Shown: piece after piece, positions 1 to 8,520 of the stretch
How the letters are laid out: each line of letters begins with the position of its first letter
Numbering within the stretch: the first letter of the stretch is position 1
NCBI RefSeq assembly: GCF_902497995.1
Contig: NZ_CABVII010000004.1
Location: 186,001 to 250,000, forward strand
Direction: 5' to 3'
Source: Pseudomonas fluorescens
GTDB taxonomy: Bacteria; Pseudomonadota; Gammaproteobacteria; Pseudomonadales; Pseudomonadaceae
Length of the DNA: 64,000 nt
Program-made: the position numbers and the translations under genes
Notes under the pieces: generated by a model
Told to the model about the DNA's origin: nothing
What the model saw: only the letters and a program-made list of their open reading frames with translations
Databases searched by the model: none

Positions 1-2
1 GT

Positions 3-419
3 GTCAAGGACGCCCACGACCGCTACGCCAACCAGGAGGTCAGTTATCTGCTACAACGGGTTGAGGAGTTCGACGGCCTGGTGATCCTGGCATCCAACTT
101 CCACACCAACATCGATGATGCGTTCCAGCGACGCTTTAACGCCATCATCCGCTTCCCGTTCCCGTCCGAGGCAGAGCGCCGGGAGATCTGGATTCGCGCC
201 CTTCCGCAGGAAGATGGCCGCGACCGCCTCGCGAGCCTCCTCGCCCGTTTCGAATTGTCCGGCGGCAATATCGTCAATGTGGTCCAGTTCGCCGCGATCG
301 AAGCGATCGCGGCGGGGTGCCCCGCTATCCGGCTGGATGATGCGGTGATGGGTGTGCAGCGGGAGTTCGAGAAAGAAGGCAAAGTGTTTCGCAACCTCCT
401 CGAGGAGGAGCCAGAGTAA
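3..419 (+). CDS. AAA+ ATPase, C-terminal part (5' end outside window), eCIS/Afp15-like
   Basis: The frame is open from the left edge, so only the last 138 residues are present. The visible part runs RYANQEVSYLLQRVEEFDG, then VILASNFHTNIDDAFQRRF and IRFPFPSEAERREIW. This is the end of a classical AAA+ module: a sensor-1-like Asn in ILASN, arginine-finger-type residues in FQRRF, and the small lid domain. The closest family I can name from memory is the ATPase found in extracellular contractile injection system loci (Afp15/PVC15 type). It ends at TAA 417-419 and faces a convergent permease 27 bases away, so it is the last gene of whatever lies to the left. An AAA+ protease or MoxR-like ATPase is the alternative. 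The family call is inference; the AAA+ assignment is firm. Confidence 0.75.
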   Translation, partial: VKDAHDRYANQEVSYLLQRVEEFDGLVILASNFHTNIDDAFQRRFNAIIRFPFPSEAERREIWIRALPQEDGRDRLASLLARFELSGGNIVNVVQFAAIEAIAAGCPAIRLDDAVMGVQREFEKEGKVFRNLLEEEPE

Positions 420-446
420 GGAAGCGACTACTGCCGTTCCAGCTCC

Positions 447-1964
447 TCACACATGCTCACTGCTTTTCCCATGCACCGCCCGCGGCTCGGCATGTCCATG
501 CTCCATCTCGACCACCGGAATCTCCTTGCCGTCGCAGTCGTGCAACTTGCCTTCGCTGAAATAATCCCCTTCGCGCAATGCCGCCAGGTCCTGGTAACGC
601 AGCACCCGCTCGGTACCTGCCGCAAACACCGATTGCTGGTCGGAGTTACCGGCGGTGAGGTGGTTGAAGGCCAGGTTCAGCGCGATGGCCATGATCGCCG
701 AGGAGCTGATGCCCGAGTGGAAGATCGTGGCGAACCAGCTTGGGAAGTGGTCGTAGAAGTTCGGTGCGGCAATGGGGATCATGCCAAAGCCGATGGACGT
801 GGCAACGATGATCAGGTTGACGTTGTTGCGGTAGTCGACCTTGGACAGTGTCCGGATGCCGCTGGCGGCCACGGTGCCGAACAACACGATGCCGGCACCA
901 CCGAGCACCGAGGTCGGTACTGCGGCGATGACCCGACCCATGAACGGCAGCAGGCCGAGGATCACCAGGAACAACCCGCCGGTGGCGACCACGAAGCGGC
1001 TCTTGATCCCGGTCACGGCCACCAGCCCGACGTTCTGGGCAAAGGCGCTTTGGGTGAAGGAGCCGAAGATCGGCGCGATCATGCTCGACAGCATGTCGGC
1101 CCGCAGACCATTGCCCAGGCGTTTGGAATCAACCTTGGTGCCGATGATTTCCCCGACCGCCAGGATGTCCGCCGAGGTTTCCACCAGGGTCACCATGACC
1201 ACGATGCACATCGACAGGATCGCCGCGAAGTGGAAAGTCGGCATGCCGAAGTGAAACGGGGTCGGGAAGCCGAACATCGGGCCTTGAGTCACCGACGAGA
1301 AGTCCGCCATGCCGAGGACCACCGCGACCACCGTACCGATGACCATGGCCAGAAGAATCGACAAGCGGGAGATGGTCGCGCTGCCGATCTTGCTCAGCAG
1401 CAGGACCAGCACCAGCGTGACTGCCGCCAGACCGATGTTGGCCATGCTGCCAAAGTCCGGCGCATGACTGTTGCCGCCCATGGCCCAGCGCGCAGCCACC
1501 GGCATCAGTGTCAGGCCGATGGTGGTGATCACGATGCCCGTCACCAGCGGCGGGAAGAACTTGGTAATGCGCGAGAACACCGGCGTGATCAGCAAACCGA
1601 TCAGGGACGCGGCAATCACCGCCCCGAGAATCGACTGGAAGCCACCCTCCCCACCACTGCTGACAATCGCCACCATGGTCGCGACCCCGGAGAACGACAC
1701 GCCCTGCACCAGCGGCAACTGACAACCGAAAAATGGTAGACCCAGTGTTTGCAGTAACGTCGCCAGGCCCCCCGCAAACAATGAAGCAGCAATCAACAAA
1801 CCGATGTCCGCCGGCGAGAGCCCGGCCGCCTGGCCGATGATCAAAGGCACCGCGACGATGCCGCCGTACATGGTCAGAACGTGTTGCAGGCCGTAAGCCA
1901 TATTCGCGCCGACCCCGAGATTCTCGTCCTCGGGCCGTTGATGTGAAACAGAGGGCGTTTTCAT
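447..1964 (-). CDS. NCS2-family xanthine/uracil (purine) permease
   Basis: Inner-membrane nucleobase:cation symporter of 505 aa, the normal length for the family, with about 12-14 hydrophobic segments. The NCS2 signature region is visible as SAFAQNVGLVAVTGIKSR near the middle, and an early LPLVQGVSF segment resembles the purine-type (xanthine/urate) branch. The C-terminus is a hydrophilic His-rich tail of about 60 residues. The ATG at 1962-1964 is preceded by a modest AGGGA. It is a single gene, convergent with the ATPase fragment and separated from brnT by a promoter region with three palindromes. The exact substrate (xanthine, urate or uracil) cannot be read from sequence; the purine branch is favoured. 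Confidence 0.9.
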   Translation of the reverse strand: MKTPSVSHQRPEDENLGVGANMAYGLQHVLTMYGGIVAVPLIIGQAAGLSPADIGLLIAASLFAGGLATLLQTLGLPFFGCQLPLVQGVSFSGVATMVAIVSSGGEGGFQSILGAVIAASLIGLLITPVFSRITKFFPPLVTGIVITTIGLTLMPVAARWAMGGNSHAPDFGSMANIGLAAVTLVLVLLLSKIGSATISRLSILLAMVIGTVVAVVLGMADFSSVTQGPMFGFPTPFHFGMPTFHFAAILSMCIVVMVTLVETSADILAVGEIIGTKVDSKRLGNGLRADMLSSMIAPIFGSFTQSAFAQNVGLVAVTGIKSRFVVATGGLFLVILGLLPFMGRVIAAVPTSVLGGAGIVLFGTVAASGIRTLSKVDYRNNVNLIIVATSIGFGMIPIAAPNFYDHFPSWFATIFHSGISSSAIMAIALNLAFNHLTAGNSDQQSVFAAGTERVLRYQDLAALREGDYFSEGKLHDCDGKEIPVVEMEHGHAEPRAVHGKSSEHV

Positions 1965-1990
1965 GGTTTGGGGGATTCCCTGGTTTTTGT

Positions 1991-2045
1991 TGTGCGCACA
2001 CTGTATTCAATACTCAGGACAAATGTCTATAGAGTTGTATACAAC
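1991..2045. promoter_or_regulatory. Three palindromes upstream of the permease, one GntR-like
   Basis: Perfect palindromes lie at 1991-2000 (TGTGCGCACA), 2003-2013 (GTATTCAATAC, odd centre) and 2034-2045 (GTTGTATACAAC). The last contains TTGTATACAA, the operator core typical of FadR-type GntR regulators, some of which control purine or xanthine catabolism. They lie 27-81 bases upstream of the permease ATG, where repressor sites would be expected. The regulator itself is not in the window. Confidence 0.45.
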
Positions 2046-2220
2046 TTATCGGTCGGATTATGGACATGTGTCCACCCCCTTTCAGGCTCGCCGTCACCGG
2101 CCCTCAAAAAACCTTGAAATATATCCCCGCCAAGCGCCTTCGCGACACCCGCTAGTCTTTTGAATTCGTGGCGACAGCCGGTAGGGCTGCCCTCTTCTAT
2201 ATACATATAAAGTATGCATA

Positions 2221-2502
2221 ATGAAGTCATTCGAAATTCAGTATCACAAGGCAAAAAACGCGGCGAACAAACTGAAGCACCAGGGCATCAGCCTTGCCGA
2301 GACCGAGCCGGTGTTCCATGACGAGCGAGCCCTGACGTTTCAAGACGATCACCATGATGAGCAACGATGGATCGTCATGGGGCTCGACGCCAAAGGCCGC
2401 TTGCTGGTCGTCGCCTATACCTACCGCGATCCGAATTTCGTTCGAATCATTTCCGCGCGCATCGCCACGAAAAACGAGCGTCGCCATTACATGGAAGCTT
2501 GA
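2221..2502 (+). CDS. brnT: BrnT family type II toxin (ribonuclease)
   Basis: 93 aa with the BrnT (DUF497) pattern: F-x-Y-x3-KNAANKLKHQGISLAE at the N-terminus, FHDERALTFQD, a central ERWIVMG-like strand (QRWIVMGLDAKGRLLVVAYTYR), and the C-terminal RIISARIATKNERRHY motif. BrnT toxins are RelE-fold endoribonucleases that block translation and are neutralised by BrnA. The ATG follows an AT-rich block (TATACATATAAAGTATGCATA) that looks like a -10 region rather than a Shine-Dalgarno, so the message may be nearly leaderless. Two bases separate its stop from the brnA start. Confidence 0.92.
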   Translation: MKSFEIQYHKAKNAANKLKHQGISLAETEPVFHDERALTFQDDHHDEQRWIVMGLDAKGRLLVVAYTYRDPNFVRIISARIATKNERRHYMEA

Positions 2503-2504
2503 GG

Positions 2505-2822
2505 ATGAAAGACGAATACGACTTCAGCAAGGCCAAACGTGGAGCAGTCGCCTCCAGCAAAGGCAAGACCCGCATCACCATCATGCTCGATGATGCCGTC
2601 ATAGAAGCTGCTCGTTCGCTCGCGGAGAGCGAGGGATTTGGCTACCAGACGGTGATCAACAACACATTGCGCCATGCCTTGCTCGGCGAAAAAGGCAAAG
2701 CGGCAGAAACCGGGCATCTGAGGAAAGGGTTAACGGCTTCCGAACTGAAAAATCTGGAAAAGAAACTGCTCGAAGTCGCCAGCGAAATCCACCGTATGAT
2801 GGAGCCTGACGTTCGCCCATAG
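2505..2822 (+). CDS. brnA: BrnA family antitoxin (ribbon-helix-helix)
   Basis: 105 aa starting at the ATG at 2505, which is preceded by GAGG overlapping the end of brnT; longer in-frame extensions would run through brnT. It carries the diagnostic BrnA N-terminal motif YDFSKAKRG, then a basic stretch and a ribbon-helix-helix-like segment (RITIMLDDAVIEAARSLAE). The C-terminus is a charged helix that probably dimerises. BrnA binds BrnT and represses the shared promoter, so the pair should be autoregulated from the AT-rich region before brnT. Confidence 0.92.
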   Translation: MKDEYDFSKAKRGAVASSKGKTRITIMLDDAVIEAARSLAESEGFGYQTVINNTLRHALLGEKGKAAETGHLRKGLTASELKNLEKKLLEVASEIHRMMEPDVRP

Positions 2823-2893
2823 GCAACCGAGCGCTCCTTTAGAGCAGCGTTGAAGCGAGCTGGACCTGCCCGCGGATCCCGTACAGCCATGAA

Positions 2894-3721
2894 CTAGCCG
2901 GGCTCGATCAACCGCCCAAGCACCCTCTTCAACCTTGCATGCTCCGGCACGCGAATCCCGAACTCGCGCTCCAGCAGCGCCACCAGTTCGTCTACATCCG
3001 CCACCTGCCGCCGCACGCTCTCGCTGCCGACCCGATGAATCGCAAAGCTGCCGTTGTTCAGCGTACGCCGCCATCCCTCCCCCGTTCGCGCCACCATCAG
3101 TTGTTTTCTGAATGATGATTCGGGATGGGTCGAGACGTACCAGTTGCCGACGGTGTAGTCGATGTCGTCCTGGCGTTGCAGGTCGAAGATGTACATCGCT
3201 TTCCACTCCCCGGCGACCTTGGCGCGCAGGGTGTAGCCGTCGTCATGCCGCTCGATGCGATAGGGTTCGTGGGGGGTGAGCTGTTCGTCCGTCGAATCGA
3301 GTCTCAGCGGTGCGGTGGGCACCATGCCGCCGAAGCCGACGTCGGTGATGTAGCGCACGCCGTCCAGGGTCACCAGGCTCAAGCGGTGCGTGCGAGCAGT
3401 CCACGCCCCTTCGGGTTGGCCCATGACTACCCGGCCGGAGATGCCGCGCGCGTCGAAGCCCAGCGCCTGGAGCAGGGCCAGGTACAGGCTGTTGAGTTCA
3501 TAGCAGTAACCGCCGCGCCCGTCGAACAGGACTTTTTGCTCCACGGACGGTAAGTCGATGAGCACCGGCTCGCCGGACAAGGTGGTGAGGTTTTCGAACG
3601 CAAAGGCGCCGGTGTGACGCAGCTGCAACAGGCGCAGGGTTTCCAGGTTCGGTGCCGGAGGGGCGTCGAAGCCCAGATGTTGCAGGTACAACGCCAGGTG
3701 GGTCAGCCGTGGCTCGCTCAT
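2894..3721 (-). CDS. Arylamine N-acetyltransferase (NAT)
   Basis: Acetyl-CoA-dependent N-acetyltransferase of arylamines and hydrazines, cytosolic, 275 aa, the usual family length. The Cys-His-Asp catalytic triad is visible: C73 in RGGYCYEL, H112 in ARTHRLSL and D127 in ITDVGFGG. The start at 3721 (MSEPRLTHLALYL) is chosen because AAGGAT sits 8-9 bases upstream. An in-frame extension to 3898 would add 59 residues absent from the family and overlap xthA. It lies 112 bases downstream of xthA on the same strand. Confidence 0.93.
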   Translation of the reverse strand: MSEPRLTHLALYLQHLGFDAPPAPNLETLRLLQLRHTGAFAFENLTTLSGEPVLIDLPSVEQKVLFDGRGGYCYELNSLYLALLQALGFDARGISGRVVMGQPEGAWTARTHRLSLVTLDGVRYITDVGFGGMVPTAPLRLDSTDEQLTPHEPYRIERHDDGYTLRAKVAGEWKAMYIFDLQRQDDIDYTVGNWYVSTHPESSFRKQLMVARTGEGWRRTLNNGSFAIHRVGSESVRRQVADVDELVALLEREFGIRVPEHARLKRVLGRLIEPG

Positions 3722-3833
3722 TGCTCGATCCTTATGCAGGGGGCCGCGGATCTCTCCGCTGTTGGCCGCCATGTATAAGGGAAAAACCGGTTCGACTGAC
3801 AATTGATTTAGCCAATCGCCACCCGGGTAAAAG

Positions 3834-4628
3834 TCAGCGCCGCTTGCGCGAACCCAGTCGAATCCAGGTCGGCGCATGATCGCTGGCATGGGGTTCATTA
3901 CGCACCCAGGCGTCGACGCCCGCTTCTTGCAGATAAGGGCTCGATGCCGGGTTCAGCAACAGGTGGTCGATACGCAGCCCCGAGTTTTTCTGCCAGTGCT
4001 GTCGGAAGTAATCCCAGAAGGTGTAGAGGCGATCTTCCGGATACAGATGACGCAGGGAATCGGTCCAACCCTGATCCAGCAACCGCTGATAACACTCGCG
4101 GCTTTGAGGTTGCAGCAGCGCATCCTTGAGCCAGGATCGCGGGTTGTAGATGTCCAGGTCGGTCGGCACCACGTTGTAGTCACCCGCCAGCACCACCGGG
4201 TGTTCGCTGCTCTGCAGATCCTTGGCATAGGTGATCAGCCGTTCGAACCATGCCAGCTTGTAATCGAACTTCGGCCCCGGCTGCGGATTGCCGTTGGGCA
4301 GGTACAGGCAGCCCACCAGGATGCCGTGCACGGCAGCCTCCAGATAGCGACTGTGGCTGTCGCTGTCATCGCCCGGCAAACCGCGCCGACTCTCCAGCGG
4401 TTGCGCACCCCGCGCCAGAATCGCTACCCCGTTCCACGACGACTGGCCTTGCCAGATCGAGCCGTAGCCAGCCGCTTCAAGCGCTGCGGCGGGAAATGCG
4501 CTGTCGACCGACTTGAGCTCCTGCAAGCAGGCAATGTCCGGTTGCTCCCGCTCCAGCCACGCCAGCAGGTTCGGCAGCCTGGCGCGCATGCCGTTGATGT
4601 TGAACGTCGCGATTCGCAAATTCTTCAT
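3834..4628 (-). CDS. xthA: Exodeoxyribonuclease III
   Basis: 264 aa Mg-dependent AP endonuclease and 3'-5' exonuclease of the EEP fold, for base-excision repair. Catalytic blocks in order: RIATFNINGMRAR, CLQELKS (metal-binding Glu), LAGDYNVVPTDLD (Asp and Asn), GLRIDHLLL (Asp) and the terminal ASDHAPTW (Asp-His). AGGAG lies about 12 bases before the ATG. Length matches E. coli XthA. Pseudomonads often have more than one xthA-type gene, so this may be a paralogue. Confidence 0.95.
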   Translation of the reverse strand: MKNLRIATFNINGMRARLPNLLAWLEREQPDIACLQELKSVDSAFPAAALEAAGYGSIWQGQSSWNGVAILARGAQPLESRRGLPGDDSDSHSRYLEAAVHGILVGCLYLPNGNPQPGPKFDYKLAWFERLITYAKDLQSSEHPVVLAGDYNVVPTDLDIYNPRSWLKDALLQPQSRECYQRLLDQGWTDSLRHLYPEDRLYTFWDYFRQHWQKNSGLRIDHLLLNPASSPYLQEAGVDAWVRNEPHASDHAPTWIRLGSRKRR

Positions 4629-4719
4629 GGGCCAACGCTCCTGATGGCGGGGTGTCTAGCGTGTGACACCTGCGCGTTTCGGTGGTTGCGTCGGTAGCCA
4701 CATGCGACGATGGGCCTCT

Positions 4720-5511
4720 TCAAAGCATCCTGTCGATCTGGTCCAGCGTCACCCGGGGCACGAGCTCATCGGGAATCCGTGACACTTCGGACAGGTTGTA
4801 GACCTGAAAATCATCATCCATCACGTACTTCGACAAGATCTCGAACGACGGCCGGATTCTCGTATAAAAGTGATCATCGAGGTTGCAGGGCGAAACAACG
4901 GTGCCTGCCCCTTCATAAAAGCGACCTGCCGACTGATCCAGGTCGACGCCCACCAGGAACACCTTGGTGAACCCCACGTGATAGGCAATCTGCAACGCCA
5001 GGTAGGCCACCGTACGGGCATCAAAAAAGCCTCGCTTGAGGTTCTTGCTAAAGCCCAGGCTGCGATTACGGCCAGTTCCCAGCTTTCGTCTTCGGACCAG
5101 TTCTTTATCCCGCCCGAAAATCAGTTCGTTCCAGGAAAGTTTGGGCGCCGGGGTCAGCAAATACAGCTCGCCCTCGGGCGCAAGCGCTTCATACCTGATG
5201 AGGTCTTTCCATAGGGCCAGCCGCCGACTGAGGCGCATGGCTTGCGCAAAAAGATCCGGCTGTTGTCGGCAAAAGGCGTCGTCCGTGCAGGCGTAAAAGA
5301 ACGGTTTGATACCAGGCTGGACGAACATCGAGATAGCCCCGTTCATGGTAATCATCGGAACGTCGGCATACTTCTCCAGCGGGAAATCTTTCGCGGACGG
5401 CCCCGATGCAATGATAAACACCGGACCCGTTTGAATATTGCGACACTCATCGAAGTCACGCACATCCAGTTGACGTGCAGTGGAAGACGGTTTTTTTTGC
5501 GCAACATCCAT
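4720..5511 (-). CDS. DUF115-like protein, possible cell-envelope glycan enzyme
   Basis: 263 aa with start at 5511 (MDVAQKKPSS), 9 bases after a strong GGAGGG; the longer in-frame reading has no ribosome binding site. Visible are an N-terminal FIIASGPSAKDF loop (nucleotide-binding-like), a PMITMNGAISMF strand, and a C-terminal VFLVGVDLD followed by a DDHFY motif. This layout fits DUF115 (MptE-like) proteins and, more distantly, GT42 sialyltransferases. No membrane segment or signal peptide is visible. It sits 46 bases beyond an L,D-transpeptidase on the same strand, so an envelope role is plausible. The reaction is unknown. Confidence 0.6.
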   Translation of the reverse strand: MDVAQKKPSSTARQLDVRDFDECRNIQTGPVFIIASGPSAKDFPLEKYADVPMITMNGAISMFVQPGIKPFFYACTDDAFCRQQPDLFAQAMRLSRRLALWKDLIRYEALAPEGELYLLTPAPKLSWNELIFGRDKELVRRRKLGTGRNRSLGFSKNLKRGFFDARTVAYLALQIAYHVGFTKVFLVGVDLDQSAGRFYEGAGTVVSPCNLDDHFYTRIRPSFEILSKYVMDDDFQVYNLSEVSRIPDELVPRVTLDQIDRML

Positions 5512-5557
5512 CTTCAGACTCCCTCCTATAACCTCATGAGTCCAGCACCTTTCCTGG

Positions 5558-7309
5558 TTACTGTTGGCTTTGCCCCGCCACAACCTCGGGACTACCTGCT
5601 CGCTGCCAATCCAGAACGGGTAGTTGCAAAGGCCTGTTCAATCCCCGAAGTACGGCCGAGTCGTACCCGTAAATGTCGGGTTTGAAAATCACCCGACCAT
5701 CGTTACTCAGGTCTACCGTCCAATACGCCAACAACACCGGCACCTTGACTGGAAGCCTGATGTTTTCGGTTTTGCCCTTGGCCAGCTGCGCCTGGATTCC
5801 GGCAGCATTCCAGCGAACCGGATCGTTAAACAGTAGCTCAACCAATTGCAGCGGGTTTTCCACCCGTATGCAGCCAGAACTGGTGGCACGGAAGGTTTTG
5901 GCAAACAGCTCCCGATGCGGCGTGTCGTGAAGATAAATCGCATAGTCGTTGGGGAACCGGATCACCACCTGGCCCAGGGAGTTTTCCGCGCCGGCATCCT
6001 GGCGCAGGGTGAGGCCGCGCGGGTTGCCCCAGTCGACGCCGGCCGGATCGAGCACACTGCCTTCTCGATCCAGGACCCTGATGTGGTTGGCGGCCAGGTA
6101 GCCAGGATTGCTGCGGATCTTCGGCAGCATATCCTGAACCAGGATCGTCGGTGGAACCGTCCAGGTCGGGTTGAAGGTGACGTAGGTAATTTCGGACTGG
6201 AACACCGGCGTACTGCGAAACGGCTTGCCGACCTGTACCCGTGAACGCCATATCGCCTTGCCGTCGCGGTAGAACGCCACTTTGTAGCCGGCGATATCAA
6301 CGATGACGAACGTGCCCTGCAGCTTGTACAGCAACCAGCGAGCGCGCTCCATGTTCACCCGAACCTGGTCGATCCGCGCCTCGACGGGCACGTTCAAGGT
6401 CGCCAGCGTCGCCGCCCCCGCCACACCGTCCGCCCCCAGGTAATGCTCGGATTGATACTTCTTCACCGCAGCGATAACCGCTTCGTCGTAATTCGTGCGC
6501 GGCGAGCGTTGCGCAGCCAGATAGCCACCCGCCACCAATCGGGCCCGCAACTGCGCAACCGCCGCGTTATCCATGCCGGGCTTGAGCGACTGGCCTTCGG
6601 CAACCTTCGGCCAACCACCCATGTCCCGCACTTTGCGCAATTGCGCCAGGCCCATCCGCAAGCTGCCATAAATCGGCTCTTGCGGCGGCGCTTGCGCAAA
6701 CGCCCGTGCCACATCATGGCTGTCGAGCGCGGCGAAGAAATGATTCACGTCTTCACGGGGATCGACGCCCACAGGGTCGAAGTTCCAATGCATGTCCAGT
6801 CGCGAAGGGTCGACCTTGCCGCGCCGCAACTGCAGCAGCGCCGTAATGAAGGTACGGGTGGCCGCCATATCGAACGCTGCTCGTTGCGCCGGGGTGGGCA
6901 CCATGGACTGCATGAATGTTTGCGCCCCGGCCAGCTCGGTAATGCGGAAGTCCGCGGGGTCCAGCCCGTCGATGTGTGTTTCGCCCAGGCTTTTCAACAA
7001 CTGGGCAACGTCGCTGTCGTGGGTCCAGGCGGCGCGATAACCGCGATGGCTATAAAAATCCATCACCACCCGGTTCACATCCACCCGCTGATGACGCGGC
7101 GAGGTGAGCAGCGGCGGGAACGCAGTCGCCAGTGGCACCAGCTCGGCCTGGATCGCCTGAGCGACGATGTCATCAGGTGCCGCCTCGATCATGCTGGCAG
7201 CTGGAGATGACAGCATAATCGGCGACGTTTGCCCTTGCGCTGCACCGCTGATCAGAAAGACCATAAAAAAAACACGGCTTATGACGAATAACCTTGTTAA
7301 CTGCACCAT
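5558..7309 (-). CDS. Periplasmic murein L,D-transpeptidase, LdtD/YcbB-like
   Basis: 583 aa with an N-terminal signal sequence (hydrophobic residues 6-25, then AQGQT). Downstream are a scaffold region, a PG_binding_1 domain (about 250-310, AVAQLRARLVAGGYL and GVAGAATLATLNVP), and a YkuD catalytic domain ending in YLHDTPHRELF and SSGCIRVENP with nucleophile C480. This architecture matches YcbB/LdtD, which makes 3-3 cross-links in peptidoglycan. AAGGA lies 6 bases before the ATG. It is divergent from a second YkuD-type gene across 79 bases, suggesting shared control. Confidence 0.92.
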   Translation of the reverse strand: MVQLTRLFVISRVFFMVFLISGAAQGQTSPIMLSSPAASMIEAAPDDIVAQAIQAELVPLATAFPPLLTSPRHQRVDVNRVVMDFYSHRGYRAAWTHDSDVAQLLKSLGETHIDGLDPADFRITELAGAQTFMQSMVPTPAQRAAFDMAATRTFITALLQLRRGKVDPSRLDMHWNFDPVGVDPREDVNHFFAALDSHDVARAFAQAPPQEPIYGSLRMGLAQLRKVRDMGGWPKVAEGQSLKPGMDNAAVAQLRARLVAGGYLAAQRSPRTNYDEAVIAAVKKYQSEHYLGADGVAGAATLATLNVPVEARIDQVRVNMERARWLLYKLQGTFVIVDIAGYKVAFYRDGKAIWRSRVQVGKPFRSTPVFQSEITYVTFNPTWTVPPTILVQDMLPKIRSNPGYLAANHIRVLDREGSVLDPAGVDWGNPRGLTLRQDAGAENSLGQVVIRFPNDYAIYLHDTPHRELFAKTFRATSSGCIRVENPLQLVELLFNDPVRWNAAGIQAQLAKGKTENIRLPVKVPVLLAYWTVDLSNDGRVIFKPDIYGYDSAVLRGLNRPLQLPVLDWQRAGSPEVVAGQSQQ

Positions 7310-7388
7310 GGATAATCCTTAATCTCCACATTCAACAACTAGCATCCCACACACTGCTAGACTCGAAACTATCCTATGAGACCCGAAC

Positions 7389-8093
7389 ATGGCGCTAGAC
7401 CGCTTTGGCATTGTAATCACGGCCCTGCTGCTGAGCTCCATCTCTATACCCGCAGCCTACGCTGATTCGCTTGAAGCCGCGCTGATCAAAGCGGCTCCCC
7501 ACGCCAACGCCAAAGTCATTGGACTGGCGGTACGTGCCTCCCAATGTAGCATCGCCCAGGGCAAAGCCCCGGTGCAAAGACTGGCAGTGATCGATTATTC
7601 ACTGCCCTCTACTGAACAGCGGCTATGGGTTTTTGATCTGAAGAAGCGCAAGTTGCTGTTCCACGAACTGGTGGCTCACGGTCGTAACAGCGGCGAAAAC
7701 ATGGCGGTCAAGTTCTCCAACCAGAACGAAAGCTTTGCCACCAGCCTCGGCCTGTACCGCACCCAGGCGAGCTATGTCGGGCAGAACGGCTACTCGTTGC
7801 GCATGGAAGGACTGGAGCCGGGCTTCAACGACAATGCGTTTGACCGGGCGATCGTTATCCACGGTGCACCTTATGTCAGTCCGGTGCTTGCGCGGGCAAA
7901 TGGGCGGATCGGTCGAAGCCTGGGTTGCCCGGCGGTACGACCGGCCATTGCGCACAAGCTGATCGACTCGATGAAGGATGGGCAGTTGCTGTTTTCCTAC
8001 TATCCGGACCAGCGCTGGTTGAAGTCTTCTTCGTATATCAATTGCGGTGGCGCTACTGTCGCGTCGTCGTCCAGGTCGACGACCCGCCAGTAA
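7389..8093 (+). CDS. YkuD_2-type murein L,D-transpeptidase/carboxypeptidase family protein
   Basis: 234 aa with a signal peptide (residues 1-25, ending PAAYA) followed by a compact YkuD_2 catalytic domain. The His-Cys pair is visible as AIVIHGAPY (H158) and RIGRSLGCPAVR (C180). This family includes periplasmic L,D-carboxypeptidase-like enzymes of cell-wall recycling. It has no peptidoglycan-binding module, unlike the divergent neighbour. The last 20 residues are Ser/Thr/Arg-rich and probably disordered. A transpeptidase role cannot be separated from a carboxypeptidase role by sequence alone. Confidence 0.88.
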   Translation: MALDRFGIVITALLLSSISIPAAYADSLEAALIKAAPHANAKVIGLAVRASQCSIAQGKAPVQRLAVIDYSLPSTEQRLWVFDLKKRKLLFHELVAHGRNSGENMAVKFSNQNESFATSLGLYRTQASYVGQNGYSLRMEGLEPGFNDNAFDRAIVIHGAPYVSPVLARANGRIGRSLGCPAVRPAIAHKLIDSMKDGQLLFSYYPDQRWLKSSSYINCGGATVASSSRSTTRQ

Positions 8094-8140
8094 GAACACA
8101 CCCCGGCACCCCATCGCCCCTGCAGGGGGCTGTCCCACGC

Positions 8141-8173
8141 TGCGATCTTTTGATCTTGACCCAAAAGATCGCA
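8141..8173. repeat. Inverted repeat (REP-like hairpin) after the YkuD_2 gene
   Basis: Perfect 12-base arms, TGCGATCTTTTG (8141-8152) and CAAAAGATCGCA (8162-8173), with a 9-base loop. The GCGATCTTTTGATCTT core is a dispersed Pseudomonas repeat and may also act as a bidirectional transcription stop between two convergent genes. There is no long T-tract. Confidence 0.7.
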
Positions 8174-8209
8174 GACTTGCGTTACGCAGGCCTCGCGCCC
8201 GAACGTGAT

Positions 8210-8485
8210 CTATACCGTTGCCGTCGGCAAACTCTCCAGGGTATCGGTGCGCAGGGCGAACTCATGGGCTTCAATCCTGGAACCTACCTGATACTCCCCT
8301 GCGCCGACCTTGAAGAATGCATTGAACAGCACCCCTTGATTGATCAGCTGGACCACAAATTCGACCGGGGCCCAACACCATTGGCTTTCATTTTTTCCAC
8401 AAACGAATACCGAGATAACACTCCCGCTTTCACCATCGGTTTTTGTCTTGGATACGTAAAACTGAATACGTTTTGAATCGTTCAT
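8210..8485 (-). CDS. Small DUF3892-like hypothetical protein
   Basis: 91 aa from the ATG at 8485, with AAGGA 8 bases upstream; a longer in-frame start lacks a ribosome binding site. It has an N-terminal QFYVSKTKTD strand, alternating beta strands, a VEFVVQLINQG helix and a terminal RTDTLESLP. That end resembles the RT...DNL..LP close of DUF3892 proteins. No signal peptide. Function unknown. Confidence 0.5.
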   Translation of the reverse strand: MNDSKRIQFYVSKTKTDGESGSVISVFVCGKNESQWCWAPVEFVVQLINQGVLFNAFFKVGAGEYQVGSRIEAHEFALRTDTLESLPTATV

Positions 8486-8520
8486 TTCAGCAGTCCTTGC
8501 TGTGTGTATCGGAGTGACGA

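Noticed and set aside
453..1739. A 428-codon frame antisense to the permease
   Set aside because: No ribosome binding site and His/Asp/Gln-rich translation; the permease has the NCS2 signature.
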